DNA of 64,000 bases, taken from contig NZ_RJLQ01000018.1 in assembly GCF_003833015.1 (NCBI RefSeq), forward strand, positions 44,140 to 108,139. The letters are read 5' to 3'. Under the pieces are notes generated by a model. That model ran no database searches and was not told the DNA's origin. It saw only the letters and a program-made list of their open reading frames with translations. Positions 8,701 to 17,750 of this stretch are shown one piece after another (position 1 is the stretch's first letter; each line of letters begins with the position of its first letter). Source of the stretch: Clostridium sp. E02. GTDB lineage: Bacteria; Bacillota; Clostridia; Lachnospirales; Lachnospiraceae. The translations under genes were made by a program, and so were the position numbers.

Positions 8701-9613
8701 ATTTTAAATAGACGGATTTGCTTTTATTTCTATTCTCTCGTACTTCCAACTGTGAGATACTCTGAACAAATTTTGAAAAAGTAGAATATCCATAGTCCTT
8801 CACTTTAAAATCTGTAAATTTTCGATGCATTCCATTACCAAGAGCTGCCAGTTCCATTCCATTCTTGCCTGAACTTTTTACCAGCCACACAACATAATCA
8901 TCTAGTTCCTGTTTTCTGGTACGGTTGTCCTTTAGTCGTACTGTCACAACATTATTGTGTTTCCTAAGTTCAAAACTATCCATCTCTTCCAAAAACTTGG
9001 ACAAAGAACTATACCCATAATTTCTCACATCAAAATCAGAATATTTCTTTACCAGGCGATTTCCAATTTCTCCCAATCCTGTTGGTTTATTCTTATCGTC
9101 ATTCTCTAAAATAATAGAAGTGATATCCTGTTCTATGACTCCTTTGCCAATGGTTCCGCCACCCGTTCCCTCATCATCCTGGTCAAGAAGTACTTCCAGA
9201 TTGGTGAAAACAGTACAGGCAGCACGGAAGGATTTGGGCGTCTTATCTTCCCCCATACCGATCACTTCTTTTCCGGATTCTCTAAGCCGGCTTGCCAACC
9301 GTGTAAAATCGCTATCACTAGAAACAATGCAGAATCCATCCACCTGATCGGTATAAAGTAAGTCCATGGCATCAATAATTAGTGCGGAATCCGTTGCGTT
9401 CTTACCTACGGTGTTGGAAAACTGCTGGATGGGAGTAATGGAATTCTCCAATAATTCCTGTTTCCACTTTACCATCTGCGTGCTTGTCCAGTCTCCGTAT
9501 ATTCTTTTGTAAGTAATTACCCCATAACGTGTCATCTCATCCAAAATACATGTAATGTATTTTGCGGATATATTATCCGAATCAATCAATACTGCAAATT
9601 TCTTATCACTCAA
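8699..9613 (-). CDS. NYN-domain ribonuclease-like protein with two LOTUS/OST-HTH domains
   Basis: A 304-residue protein. Residues 1-145 form a NYN (PIN-like) nuclease domain with clustered acidic residues D11 and D13 (LIDSDNIS), D75 (GKNATDSALIIDAMDLLY) and D100/D102 (SSDSDFTRLASRLRESG). Two tandem LOTUS/OST-HTH domains follow, at about 164-230 and 236-304; they repeat the pattern F-x-V-R/K-x-Y-G-Y-S-x-x-S-K-F. LOTUS domains bind RNA, so this is a predicted RNA-binding nuclease; the target is unknown. Start is TTG at 9613 with GGGAG about nine bases upstream. It is a single-gene unit with its own promoter. Confidence 0.88.
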   Translation of the reverse strand: MSDKKFAVLIDSDNISAKYITCILDEMTRYGVITYKRIYGDWTSTQMVKWKQELLENSITPIQQFSNTVGKNATDSALIIDAMDLLYTDQVDGFCIVSSDSDFTRLASRLRESGKEVIGMGEDKTPKSFRAACTVFTNLEVLLDQDDEGTGGGTIGKGVIEQDITSIILENDDKNKPTGLGEIGNRLVKKYSDFDVRNYGYSSLSKFLEEMDSFELRKHNNVVTVRLKDNRTRKQELDDYVVWLVKSSGKNGMELAALGNGMHRKFTDFKVKDYGYSTFSKFVQSISQLEVRENRNKSKSVYLK

Positions 9614-9660
9614 TCCTCTGCTCTCCCGTCCTAATTTGTTAATTAATGACTCTAACTCTT

Positions 9661-9689
9661 ATTATATTTCATTTTTCCATTTATTACAA
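9661..9689 (-). promoter_or_regulatory. Promoter for the NYN-LOTUS gene
   Basis: Minus-strand TTGTAA (9684-9689) and TATAAT (9661-9666) spaced by 17 bases, about 48 bases before the TTG start. Confidence 0.65.
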
Positions 9690-9784
9690 TCACTTAACAG
9701 TGGCGAATATGGGAGAATTTTTTCAATGTTATATTATTATGAATTTATGTGCTTCTAATCAGCTTAGGGATAACAAATAATTCT

Positions 9785-9825
9785 AAAAAGACCAAAACAT
9801 CTAAAATCAATGTTTTGGTCTTTTT
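9785..9825 (-). terminator. Intrinsic terminator of carAB
   Basis: A 16-base inverted repeat (AAAAAGACCAAAACAT and complement) with a 9-base loop, ending in T5 on the minus strand, 10 bases after the carB stop. Confidence 0.9.
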
Positions 9826-9834
9826 ATGCCATTC

Positions 9835-12800
9835 TTATGCGTTTTTCACTGTAGCAATATCAATGAGTGTCAGTTCTTTTGCTCTGTTTTCCATGCTGGT
9901 CACAAGTGCTGATGCCGTATCCAAAGAAGTTAAAACAGTCACTCCTGTTTCTATTGCATTCCTGCGGATTACAAATCCGTCCTTGGATTTTTCTGCCCCC
10001 TGAGGTGGGGTATCAATTACAAGGTCAATTTCGTGTCCTAATATGAGATCCAAAAGATTGGGGGATTCCTGTTCTAGTTTTCGTACCTGCAACGCTTTTA
10101 CGCCATTTTCATTTAAGACTTTCGCTGTGCCGGCGGTAGAAAAAATCTTATATCCCTGATCCTTAAATCTTCTTGCTATGTCAATAATCTCTTCTTTGTC
10201 CGAATCCCTTACCGTGATGATCATATTCTTATGCTTCGGAAGTTTAATTCCAGCCCCTGCAAATGCTTTATACAAGGCTTCATTGAATGTCTTCGCAATT
10301 CCCAGGCACTCTCCAGTCGATTTCATCTCCGGCCCCAGACTAATGTCTGCTCCCCGGATTTTCTCAAAAGAGAACACTGGCATCTTCACTGCAATGTATT
10401 CCGCTTTTGGCTGCAGACCTGGTTCATACCCCAGTTCTCGAATGGTATGTCCACAAATCACCTGAGTTGCCAATGGGACGATCGGAATTCCAGTTACCTT
10501 ACTAATGTATGGAACCGTACGGGAAGAGCGTGGATTTACCTCAATGACATAAACTTCCTCTCCGCTTACTATAAACTGAATGTTAATCATACCTTTGACA
10601 TGAAGCGCCGTTGCCAGCCTTCTTGTATATTCGACCAACTTGTCTTTGACTGCTTCTGTTAAACTTTGAGCCGGATATACGGAGATACTGTCACCGGAGT
10701 GAACACCAGCCCGTTCAATGTGTTCCATAATTCCTGGAATAAGAATCTCTTTCCCATCACAGACTGCATCAACTTCAATTTCTTTTCCAACTATATACTT
10801 ATCCACCAAAATCGGGTGATCTTGAGCAATCTGGTTGATGATCCCAATAAATTCATCCATATCCTGATCCGATATTGCGATCTGCATCCCCTGTCCACCC
10901 AGTACATAGGATGGTCTTACTAAAACTGGATATCCTAGTTTATTCGCTGCCACTTTGGCTTCTTCGGCGGTATATACGGTTTGACCTGCAGGTCTTGGTA
11001 TCTTGCAATCTTCTAATATCTTATCAAAAAGCTCTCTGTCCTCTGCCGCATCCACATCATCTGCTGCAGTTCCGAGAATGGGAACTCCCATCTTCATTAA
11101 TGCCTCTGTCAGTTTGATGGCTGTCTGGCCGCCGAACTGAACCACAGCTCCGTCTGGCTTTTCGATGTCAACAATACTTTCCACGTCCTCCGGAGTAAGC
11201 GGTTCAAAATACAGCTTATCTGCTATATCAAAATCCGTACTGACTGTTTCCGGATTGTTATTTACAATAATGGTCTCATACCCTTCTTTGCTAAAGCTCC
11301 AGGTACTGTGTACACTACAGAAATCAAACTCGATCCCCTGACCGATTCTTATAGGACCAGAACCAAGCACCAAAACTTTTTTTCTTCCAGCTGTCTGCAC
11401 TGCCTCGTTTTCACTTCCAAAGCAGGAGTAGTAATATGGCGTCTCTGCCGCAAACTCTGCCGCACAGGTGTCCACCATCTTGAAAGCGGCTGTTATCCCA
11501 TTGTCTTTTCTTCTCTGCTGTATTTCTTCTATAGATATACCGGTCAGTGTTGATATTACGGTATCTGGGAATTCCAGTCTTTTTGCTTCTTTTAACAGTT
11601 CAGTGGTGAGAGGCCCTTTCGTTAAGGCTTCTTCCATCTCCACCAGAATAGCCAGCTTATCAATAAACCAGACATCAATCTTTGTAATATCATGAATGGT
11701 TTCATAGGGAAATCTTCTTCTTAAAGCCTCCGCAATCACCCAGATCCTTCTGTCGTCTACCAGATGAAGGGTTTCTGTGAGCTGATCATCGGTGAGGCTG
11801 GTAAAATCGTAAGACATTAAGCTGTCCACATGCTGTTCCAAGGACCGGATCGCTTTCATTAGACCACCTTCGAAATTGGTACAGATGCTCATTACCTCGC
11901 CTGTAGCTTTCATCTGCGTTCCCAGCGTCCGTTTGGCGGTTAAGAACTTATCAAAGGGAAGACGGGGCATCTTAACCACACAGTAGTCTAACATAGGCTC
12001 AAAGCTTGCGTAGGTCTTCTTTGTTACAGCATTTTTGATCTCATCAAGAGTGTATCCCAGAGCGATCTTTGCAGCAACCTTGGCAATGGGGTAACCGGTT
12101 GCCTTAGATGCGAGAGCTGAGGAACGGCTGACACGAGGATTTACCTCAATGACGCAATATTCAAAACTCTCTGGATTTAATGCATACTGCACATTACAGC
12201 CTCCAGTAATTCCGAGTTCACTGATGATATTGAGCGCAGAAGTCCGTAGCATTTGATATTCTTTGTCTCCTAATGTCTGAGAAGGGGCCACGACTATGCT
12301 GTCTCCGGTATGCACTCCTACTGGATCAATATTTTCCATGTTACAGACGGTAATTACATTGCCTGCCCCATCTCGCATCACCTCATATTCGATTTCCTTC
12401 CAGCCTGCAATGCAACGTTCCACCAGAACCTGTCCTACGCGAGATAAACGAAGTCCATTCTCTAAAATTTCCCGACACTGTGTTGGATTTTCAGCAATTC
12501 CTCCTCCAGATCCTCCCATGGTATAGGCTGGACGGAGCACAATGGGATATCCGATCTCTTGTGCTATTTTAAGTCCTTCTTCCACATCCTCTACGATGTC
12601 GGAAGGAGCCACTGGTTCCCCGATCTTTTCCATGGTATCTTTGAACATTTCTCGATCTTCTGCCTTTTTAATGGTTAAAACCGTGGTTCCTATGAGACGA
12701 ACCTTATATTTATTTAAGAAACCAGAATCTTCAAGTTCCATTGCAAGATTAAGACCAGCCTGACCACCAAGGGTTGGCAGAACACTGTCTGGTTTTTCTT

Positions 12801-13038
12801 TTAAGATAAGCTGCTCCACAACCTCTACGGTTAATGGCTCAATGTATACTTTATCTGCAATGTCTTTATCCGTCATGATGGTGGCTGGATTGGAGTTAAG
12901 AAGAACGACTTCAATTCCTTCTTCTTTTAAGGAGCGGCATGCCTGGGTTCCTGCATAATCAAACTCAGCAGCCTGACCAATGATAATGGGGCCAGATCCC
13001 AATACGAGTACCTTTTTAATATCTTGCTTCTTTGGCAT
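9835..13038 (-). CDS. carB: Carbamoyl-phosphate synthase, large subunit
   Basis: A 1067-residue protein of normal CarB length, making carbamoyl phosphate for pyrimidine and arginine synthesis from bicarbonate, ammonia and ATP. Both internally duplicated ATP-grasp halves are clear, each starting with a VLVLGSGP(I) segment (near residues 8 and 553) and carrying EVNPRxSR (EVNPRVSRSSAL and EVNPRSSRTVPY). The C-terminal MGS-like allosteric domain is present (IFSTAGTAKVL), the site for nucleotide effectors. ATG 13038 shares its A with the carA TAA stop (TAATG), so translation is coupled. A longer reading starting at 13104 lies inside carA and is rejected. Confidence 0.97.
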   Translation of the reverse strand: MPKKQDIKKVLVLGSGPIIIGQAAEFDYAGTQACRSLKEEGIEVVLLNSNPATIMTDKDIADKVYIEPLTVEVVEQLILKEKPDSVLPTLGGQAGLNLAMELEDSGFLNKYKVRLIGTTVLTIKKAEDREMFKDTMEKIGEPVAPSDIVEDVEEGLKIAQEIGYPIVLRPAYTMGGSGGGIAENPTQCREILENGLRLSRVGQVLVERCIAGWKEIEYEVMRDGAGNVITVCNMENIDPVGVHTGDSIVVAPSQTLGDKEYQMLRTSALNIISELGITGGCNVQYALNPESFEYCVIEVNPRVSRSSALASKATGYPIAKVAAKIALGYTLDEIKNAVTKKTYASFEPMLDYCVVKMPRLPFDKFLTAKRTLGTQMKATGEVMSICTNFEGGLMKAIRSLEQHVDSLMSYDFTSLTDDQLTETLHLVDDRRIWVIAEALRRRFPYETIHDITKIDVWFIDKLAILVEMEEALTKGPLTTELLKEAKRLEFPDTVISTLTGISIEEIQQRRKDNGITAAFKMVDTCAAEFAAETPYYYSCFGSENEAVQTAGRKKVLVLGSGPIRIGQGIEFDFCSVHSTWSFSKEGYETIIVNNNPETVSTDFDIADKLYFEPLTPEDVESIVDIEKPDGAVVQFGGQTAIKLTEALMKMGVPILGTAADDVDAAEDRELFDKILEDCKIPRPAGQTVYTAEEAKVAANKLGYPVLVRPSYVLGGQGMQIAISDQDMDEFIGIINQIAQDHPILVDKYIVGKEIEVDAVCDGKEILIPGIMEHIERAGVHSGDSISVYPAQSLTEAVKDKLVEYTRRLATALHVKGMINIQFIVSGEEVYVIEVNPRSSRTVPYISKVTGIPIVPLATQVICGHTIRELGYEPGLQPKAEYIAVKMPVFSFEKIRGADISLGPEMKSTGECLGIAKTFNEALYKAFAGAGIKLPKHKNMIITVRDSDKEEIIDIARRFKDQGYKIFSTAGTAKVLNENGVKALQVRKLEQESPNLLDLILGHEIDLVIDTPPQGAEKSKDGFVIRRNAIETGVTVLTSLDTASALVTSMENRAKELTLIDIATVKNA

Positions 13039-14108
13039 TATTTGTCCTCCATCATATTTAAAAAACGATCGAATAAGTAACTGGAATCTTGGGGACCCGG
13101 ACAAGCTTCCGGGTGATACTGTACGGTGAATATATTCTTACCTATATATTTTAACCCTTCATTGGTTCCATCATTCACATTGACAAACGCAGGAACTGCA
13201 ACGGACGGATCCACGGTATCAATGTCTACCACATACCCGTGGTTCTGAGAAGAGATATAAACTCTTCCTGTCTCTAAATCTTTTACCGGATGATTTCCTC
13301 CCCGATGCCCATATTTTAGTTTATGGGTATCGGCACCAGTTGCCAGCGCCATAAGCTGATGTCCCAGGCAGATGGCAAAGATGGGAATCCCCGATTCATA
13401 TAATTTTTTAACCTCTATTATAATCTCTGCACATTCTTTGGGATCTCCTGGACCATTGGATAGCATAATTCCATTGGGATTTTCTGCAAGGATCTCCTCT
13501 GCTTTCGTCGCAGCCGGAAAAACCGTAACCGCACAGCCTTTGTTGTTTAAAGAGTGTGCAATGTTGTTTTTTGCACCAAGATCCAATAGTGCTACTCTTT
13601 TTCCGTTTCCAGGCAGTACATACTTCTCCCTGCATGTGGTTGCATTCACTACACCAGTAACTTTGTAATCTTTTATACGCAAAATGGCTTCGTCAAGATC
13701 AATTCCTTCCTTGGTGGTGATCATGCCGTTCATCGTACCTTTTTCTCTTAAAATTTTTGTTAGGGCTCTTGTATCGATACCACTGATACCGGGAATGTCG
13801 TTTAACTCTAAGAAATGCTGAATGGTGTCCTCGCATCTAAAGTTGCTGGGGATTCTAGATAATTCTCTGACAATATAACCAACTGGCCATGGTTTTTTTG
13901 ATTCCATATCTTCCTTACAAATACCGTAATTACCAATAAGAGGATAAGTCATAACCACCGCCTGTCCCGCGTAAGAGGGATCGGTTAAAACTTCTAAATA
14001 CCCCGTCATGGAAGTATTAAATACGATCTCACTGATCACTTCTCGTGTTGAACCAATGCTAGTTCCTGTGAAAACAGTTCCGTCTTCCAATATTAAAAAA
14101 GCTTTCAT
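13038..14108 (-). CDS. carA: Carbamoyl-phosphate synthase, small (glutaminase) subunit
   Basis: A 356-residue glutamine amidotransferase subunit. The N-terminal CPSase domain (LILEDGTVFTGTSIGS... FNTSMTGYLEVLTDPSYAGQ) is followed by a class I GATase domain with nucleophile Cys in FAICLGHQ and His/Glu in YHPEACPGP. It channels ammonia to CarB. Two starts are possible: ATG 14108, or TTG 14114 two codons upstream, which is better spaced (8 bases) from the AAAGGA site; the N-terminus differs by only two residues. The leader carries a consensus promoter and a hairpin resembling a PyrR binding site just before the ribosome site, described separately. Confidence 0.96.
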   Translation of the reverse strand: MKAFLILEDGTVFTGTSIGSTREVISEIVFNTSMTGYLEVLTDPSYAGQAVVMTYPLIGNYGICKEDMESKKPWPVGYIVRELSRIPSNFRCEDTIQHFLELNDIPGISGIDTRALTKILREKGTMNGMITTKEGIDLDEAILRIKDYKVTGVVNATTCREKYVLPGNGKRVALLDLGAKNNIAHSLNNKGCAVTVFPAATKAEEILAENPNGIMLSNGPGDPKECAEIIIEVKKLYESGIPIFAICLGHQLMALATGADTHKLKYGHRGGNHPVKDLETGRVYISSQNHGYVVDIDTVDPSVAVPAFVNVNDGTNEGLKYIGKNIFTVQYHPEACPGPQDSSYLFDRFLNMMEDK

Positions 14109-14137
14109 ACGCAAAGTACCATTCCTTTCTTACTTGT

Positions 14138-14156
14138 TGTCCACGCTCTCTGGACA
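14138..14156 (-). promoter_or_regulatory. PyrR-type RNA hairpin in the carA leader
   Basis: The minus-strand leader contains TGTCCAGAGAGCGTGGACA, a stem TGTCCA/TGGACA around a GAGAGCG loop. The UCCAGAGAG part matches the conserved core of PyrR binding loops described upstream of pyr genes in Bacillus. It ends nine bases before the carA AAAGGA ribosome site and no terminator follows, so control would be at translation initiation. The match is by eye and the protein is not encoded in this window. Confidence 0.6.
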
Positions 14157-14221
14157 TAATGGTATACCCGGAGGGTGTTTCTGGTTTTTTGAGCTCACTG
14201 ATATCAGCCCAAATTGTATAG

Positions 14222-14250
14222 ATTATACATGATCCTGAGACATTTTTCAA
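14222..14250 (-). promoter_or_regulatory. Sigma-A promoter of carAB
   Basis: Minus-strand TTGAAA (14245-14250) and TATAAT (14222-14227) with exact 17-base spacing. This gives a leader of about 105 bases before the carA start. Confidence 0.85.
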
Positions 14251-14323
14251 CTGTTTTTTTCTTATTTATTTAACTACTTTTTATACAATTTTTTGTTTTT
14301 TTCAGATATTTCAAATGTATATA

Positions 14324-14352
14324 TTGCATATTTATTCATATTCTCTTATATT
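14324..14352 (+). promoter_or_regulatory. Possible promoter for the 65-residue protein
   Basis: TTGCAT (14324-14329) and TATATT (14347-14352) spaced by 17 bases in a very AT-rich gap, 57 bases before the ATG. Confidence 0.45.
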
Positions 14353-14408
14353 TAGTTAAAAGTATAGTTTCTATCTCATTGGAACAAACTATTTACGAGG
14401 TGATAATT

Positions 14409-14606
14409 ATGATAGAAAACAACGAGCTTCCCATTGGATTTACCATGGAACTGGCACAGCATACAGATATTATGTCCCGTTTTGCAGGACTTCCAAAAGA
14501 ACAGCAAAACCAGATCGTAAACGGAGCCAGATCCATTCAAAGCCGAAACGAAATGCGCGGCTATGTGGAATCCATTTTCCAGGAACCCACATCTCATTTT
14601 TTCTAA
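14409..14606 (+). CDS. Small conserved-looking protein of unknown function
   Basis: A 65-residue soluble protein starting MIENNELPIGFTMELAQ, with no signal peptide, no cysteine and a mostly helical, polar sequence. ATG 14409 is preceded by GAGGTG at seven bases; the in-frame extension back to 14379 lacks a ribosome site. I do not recognise the family, though it has the compact look of a real gene, with its own upstream AT-rich promoter region and a terminator immediately after the stop. It precedes the SpoIID-like gene on the same strand, but a terminator separates them. Confidence 0.75.
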   Translation: MIENNELPIGFTMELAQHTDIMSRFAGLPKEQQNQIVNGARSIQSRNEMRGYVESIFQEPTSHFF

Positions 14607-14608
14607 AC

Positions 14609-14652
14609 AAAAGCCCTGCAGAGATGACTTTCAGTTTCAGCGGGGCTTTTGT
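14609..14652 (+). terminator. Intrinsic terminator after the 65-residue gene
   Basis: AAAAGCCCTGC pairs with GCGGGGCTTTT across a loop of about 20 bases, followed by TTTTG, 3 bases after the stop. Confidence 0.75.
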
Positions 14653-14709
14653 AATGATTTCTTTTCCCCCTTAATATATTAATAATAATCATTTCATTAA
14701 GGGGTTTTT

Positions 14710-15978
14710 ATGAATCGATACATAATGAATGCTACACAGGAGGAAACGGATTCTACCGGCATGCTCCAGGTTGATGTTGTATCCATTGAAAACAACTACC
14801 CGATCAACGATGCCGAAGTTTTTATTTCCTACAAAGGAGAGCCTGGCAGTACCTTAGAGCAATTGAAAACGGATTCTTCCGGCCAGACCGAAACGGTAAA
14901 TCTAGCGGCTCCACCCTTGGATTTAAGCCTAAACCCAGGACTAATCCAACCTTATTCCGAATATTCTCTCATGATTCAAGCACAGGGTTTTGAACCAGTT
15001 GAGATTTCCGGAACCGAAATACTACCCGATGCCACAGCCACCCAGCCCGTAAAAATGACTCCCCTTCAGGATCAGACAGGCGCTGATATTCCCATTGTGA
15101 TTCCGGATCATACTCTCTATGGGGATTATCCACCTAAAATAGCAGAAGCTGAAGTAAAACCCATAGCTGAGACCGGTGAAATCGTATTAAGCCGTGTTGT
15201 AGTCCCTCAAACGATCATTGTACACGACGGAGTCCCCACCGACCCTACGGCACCCAATTACTACGTCCCTTACGGGGATTACATTAAGAATGTAGCTTCC
15301 AGTGAAATCTATGCCACCTGGCCAAAAGAAGCGATTGTTGCCAATGTACTTGCTATTATGAGTTTTACACTCAACCGGGTCTATACCGAATGGTACCGGA
15401 ATCAAGGGTATACTTTTACCATTACTTCATCAACTGCTTTTGACCATAAATGGATATATGGGAGAAACTTTTATGAGAGCATCTCTGAAGTTGTTGACGA
15501 AATCTTTAATAGTTATTTATCTCGCCCTGGTATCAAACAGCCCATTCTGACCCAGTATTGCGATGGAAATAGGGTTACTTGTCCCAACTGGATGTCTCAA
15601 TGGGGAAGCTGTGATCTTGGAAAGCAGGGATACTCTTCGATTGATATCATCCGTTACTACTACGGAAGCAATATGTATATCAACACTGCAGACCAAGTTT
15701 CTGGTATCCCCTCCTCCTGGCCTGGGTATAATTTAGATATCGGTGCCAGTGGGGAAAAAGTACGTCAGGTACAAGAACAGCTTGATAAAATTGCAACCGT
15801 TTACACCGCCATTCCCCGGACCACCGCTGACGGAATCTACGGTGAGGCTACTGCAAATGCGGTCAAAGAGTTTCAACGCATCTTTAAACTTCCAGTTACA
15901 GGTATCATTGACTTCTCCACCTGGTACAAAATATCTAACATCTACGTTGGTATTACACGAATTGCAGAATATTCCTAA
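14710..15978 (+). CDS. SpoIID-like domain protein with C-terminal peptidoglycan-binding domain
   Basis: A 422-residue protein without a signal peptide. Residues 18-70 look like a transthyretin/carboxypeptidase-regulatory-type beta domain (VDVVSIENNYPINDAEVFIS). Residues 185-335 resemble SpoIID: VPYGDYIKNVASSEIYATWPKEAIVAN (the acidic residue of the SpoIID active motif would be Glu199) and later MSQWGSCDLGKQGYSSIDIIRYYYG, matching the SpoIID ending. Residues 344-415 form a PG_binding_1 domain (LDIGASGEKVRQVQEQL... DGIYGEATANAVKEFQ). SpoIID enzymes are lytic transglycosylases acting on glycan without stem peptides in engulfment or cortex; a similar spore or wall role is inferred here. The absence of a signal peptide suggests mother-cell location or non-classical export. 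Confidence 0.75.
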   Translation: MNRYIMNATQEETDSTGMLQVDVVSIENNYPINDAEVFISYKGEPGSTLEQLKTDSSGQTETVNLAAPPLDLSLNPGLIQPYSEYSLMIQAQGFEPVEISGTEILPDATATQPVKMTPLQDQTGADIPIVIPDHTLYGDYPPKIAEAEVKPIAETGEIVLSRVVVPQTIIVHDGVPTDPTAPNYYVPYGDYIKNVASSEIYATWPKEAIVANVLAIMSFTLNRVYTEWYRNQGYTFTITSSTAFDHKWIYGRNFYESISEVVDEIFNSYLSRPGIKQPILTQYCDGNRVTCPNWMSQWGSCDLGKQGYSSIDIIRYYYGSNMYINTADQVSGIPSSWPGYNLDIGASGEKVRQVQEQLDKIATVYTAIPRTTADGIYGEATANAVKEFQRIFKLPVTGIIDFSTWYKISNIYVGITRIAEYS

Positions 15979-15981
15979 CAC

Positions 15982-16040
15982 AAAAAGGGCTTCCTCCCGT
16001 TTGTTGCCATTAGGCATTTTCAATCGGAGGAGCCTTTTTT
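15982..16040. terminator. Bidirectional terminator
   Basis: AAAAAGGGCTTCCTCC pairs with GGAGGAGCCTTTTTT across a long loop, with T-runs on both strands. It ends the SpoIID-like gene and the converging PopT gene. Confidence 0.8.
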
Positions 16041-16049
16041 GCATCCGAA

Positions 16050-16955
16050 TTATTCCCCTTCTCCTCCCAACAGTCCAGCTCCTACATATCCAAGCAGAGC
16101 TAGAGCAATTCCGAACAGGATTTCGTACTGTTTCAGATGACACCAACCCACATCCCATAAGATAACAAACGGGGAAGAAAGCACCAAACCTATAATGACC
16201 TGATACATCTTTTGTCTATAATCAGTTAATAAACGTTCCACAAATTTAGCGAATACAAAGACGCCCAGACACATCCCAGTAAAATAGGGGAGCAAGACCA
16301 GCCCATTTAAAAATAAACTCTCCATATCAAACGAGGAGAGCGCACGGATACAAGCATTGTTTGTCTGTAAAATTGGTTCATAAAACCCCAGCATCATCAT
16401 AATCATAGAACCGCTGACTCCAGGAATCACCATTGTCGCTGCCCCAATCAGACCAACAAAAAACAGAGTAAAAACCCACAAATTTCCAGAAGAAAGATAC
16501 GCAGCTCCAGATGCCATCTCCATCCCCTCCCCATTGTGTCCGGTGGTAATAACCAATTCCGCCATAAATGTGACCAAAAGAACGATTACACAGGTTATCC
16601 CAGCAGCTCCTATCCCTTTCGCCTTTTCTTTTAAGTCTCCCTGAAATGACTTTCCAATGAGGGATGGAAGTCCCCCTCCAATAAGACCCAAAAATGCCAT
16701 TTTAGTCTGGAATGGATAAGTATGAAACAGATACTCAAACCACAGGGACAAAAAAATAATCCCAACAACTGCACCAATTCCGTAGGGAAGCAGAATTTTA
16801 AAACTCTTCACTGGTTCTTTTAATAACCGGGTAACCGCATGAATGATTTTGTCATAAACTCCCATGGTGATTGCCAGCATCCCGCCACTGATTCCGGGTA
16901 GTATATTCGCCACACCGATGACTACGCCTTTTAGAAGCTCATTGAAATACTTCAA
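16050..16955 (-). CDS. DUF368 membrane protein, polyprenyl-phosphate transporter family (PopT)
   Basis: A 301-residue polytopic membrane protein that starts with the family signature KGVVIGVANILPGISGGMLAITMGVYDKII and repeats a related motif (ATMVIPGVSGSMIMMMLGFYEPIL) in the second half, showing the internal inverted-repeat build. DUF368 proteins have been shown to recycle undecaprenyl phosphate across the membrane (PopT). Start is TTG 16955 with AGGAGG six bases upstream. It follows the HAD gene by 36 bases and likely shares its transcript. Confidence 0.88.
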   Translation of the reverse strand: MKYFNELLKGVVIGVANILPGISGGMLAITMGVYDKIIHAVTRLLKEPVKSFKILLPYGIGAVVGIIFLSLWFEYLFHTYPFQTKMAFLGLIGGGLPSLIGKSFQGDLKEKAKGIGAAGITCVIVLLVTFMAELVITTGHNGEGMEMASGAAYLSSGNLWVFTLFFVGLIGAATMVIPGVSGSMIMMMLGFYEPILQTNNACIRALSSFDMESLFLNGLVLLPYFTGMCLGVFVFAKFVERLLTDYRQKMYQVIIGLVLSSPFVILWDVGWCHLKQYEILFGIALALLGYVGAGLLGGEGE

Positions 16956-16991
16956 GCAACTCCTCCTGATTTTAATAGATATATACCTATC

Positions 16992-17636
16992 TTATGCCTT
17001 TTTTAATACATCTAATACATCTTTCACCCGTGTAAGCTTATAATCTGCCAGACTCTGATCAAACCCATACCGGTCATCTAATATGGCCGCTATCTTCATA
17101 CCAGCTCTATAGGCGGCTGTGATCCCGATGGTGGAATCTTCGACAACCAGACACTCAGAAGGGGAAACTTCCAATTTCTCTGCCGTATAAAAATAAATCT
17201 CGGGGTTTGGCTTGCTTTTTTTAAACTGATTTCCACTCACCACAAAGTCAAAATAAGAACGGATCTGGTTCTCCCTTAAAACCCTTTCTACCAGTTCTAG
17301 TTGAGTGGATGATGCAACTGCCAGATGATATCCTTCTTTTTTTAACTGTTCTAGTGTTTCAGTTACCTCTGTCCGGTATATACTTCGGTAATCAATCTCA
17401 CTGTAAACATTTCTCTGACGAAATTGGGTACGCAATTCTTCCCAGGTTTGTCCATTGTTTACTGCTCGTTTTAGTACTTCCCAGGAATCCTTTTTCGTAG
17501 CTCCCACCATAGGAAAGAGATGCTCAAGTTTCACATCAGGATTCTTTTTCTTCGCAAATTCCAGCTGATAGTTTAAATATACCCCTTCGCTGTCAATAAT
17601 GACTCCATCCATATCAAATATTACTGCCTGAATCAT
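16992..17636 (-). CDS. HAD superfamily hydrolase, beta-phosphoglucomutase/phosphatase-like
   Basis: A 214-residue HAD-IA protein with the nucleophile motif VIFDMDGVIIDSE at the very N-terminus, a helical cap, motif II SSTQ, Lys in KSKPNPEIY and motif IV VVEDSTIGITAA. It could be a sugar-phosphate phosphatase or phosphoglucomutase; the substrate cannot be told. ATG 17636 has AAAGGAG eight bases upstream and gives a natural start; a reading starting at 17729 adds 31 unrelated residues. Downstream is the PopT gene. Confidence 0.85.
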   Translation of the reverse strand: MIQAVIFDMDGVIIDSEGVYLNYQLEFAKKKNPDVKLEHLFPMVGATKKDSWEVLKRAVNNGQTWEELRTQFRQRNVYSEIDYRSIYRTEVTETLEQLKKEGYHLAVASSTQLELVERVLRENQIRSYFDFVVSGNQFKKSKPNPEIYFYTAEKLEVSPSECLVVEDSTIGITAAYRAGMKIAAILDDRYGFDQSLADYKLTRVKDVLDVLKKA

Positions 17637-17701
17637 AGTATAACTCCTTTGTACTTGCTCTACTTCAACCATTCCTTCAAAACTCCTTCGGGTATCCCAT
17701 C

Positions 17702-17746
17702 GAAACCGCCGGAATAAAACAAACCTCATCTTATTTCCGGCGGTTC
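17702..17746 (-). terminator. Terminator-like hairpin after the amidase gene
   Basis: AACCGCCGGAAA pairs with TTCCGGCGGTT around a 20-base loop, directly after the amidase stop. The T tract is short (TTT), so termination strength is uncertain. Confidence 0.55.
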
Positions 17747-17750
17747 TGAT

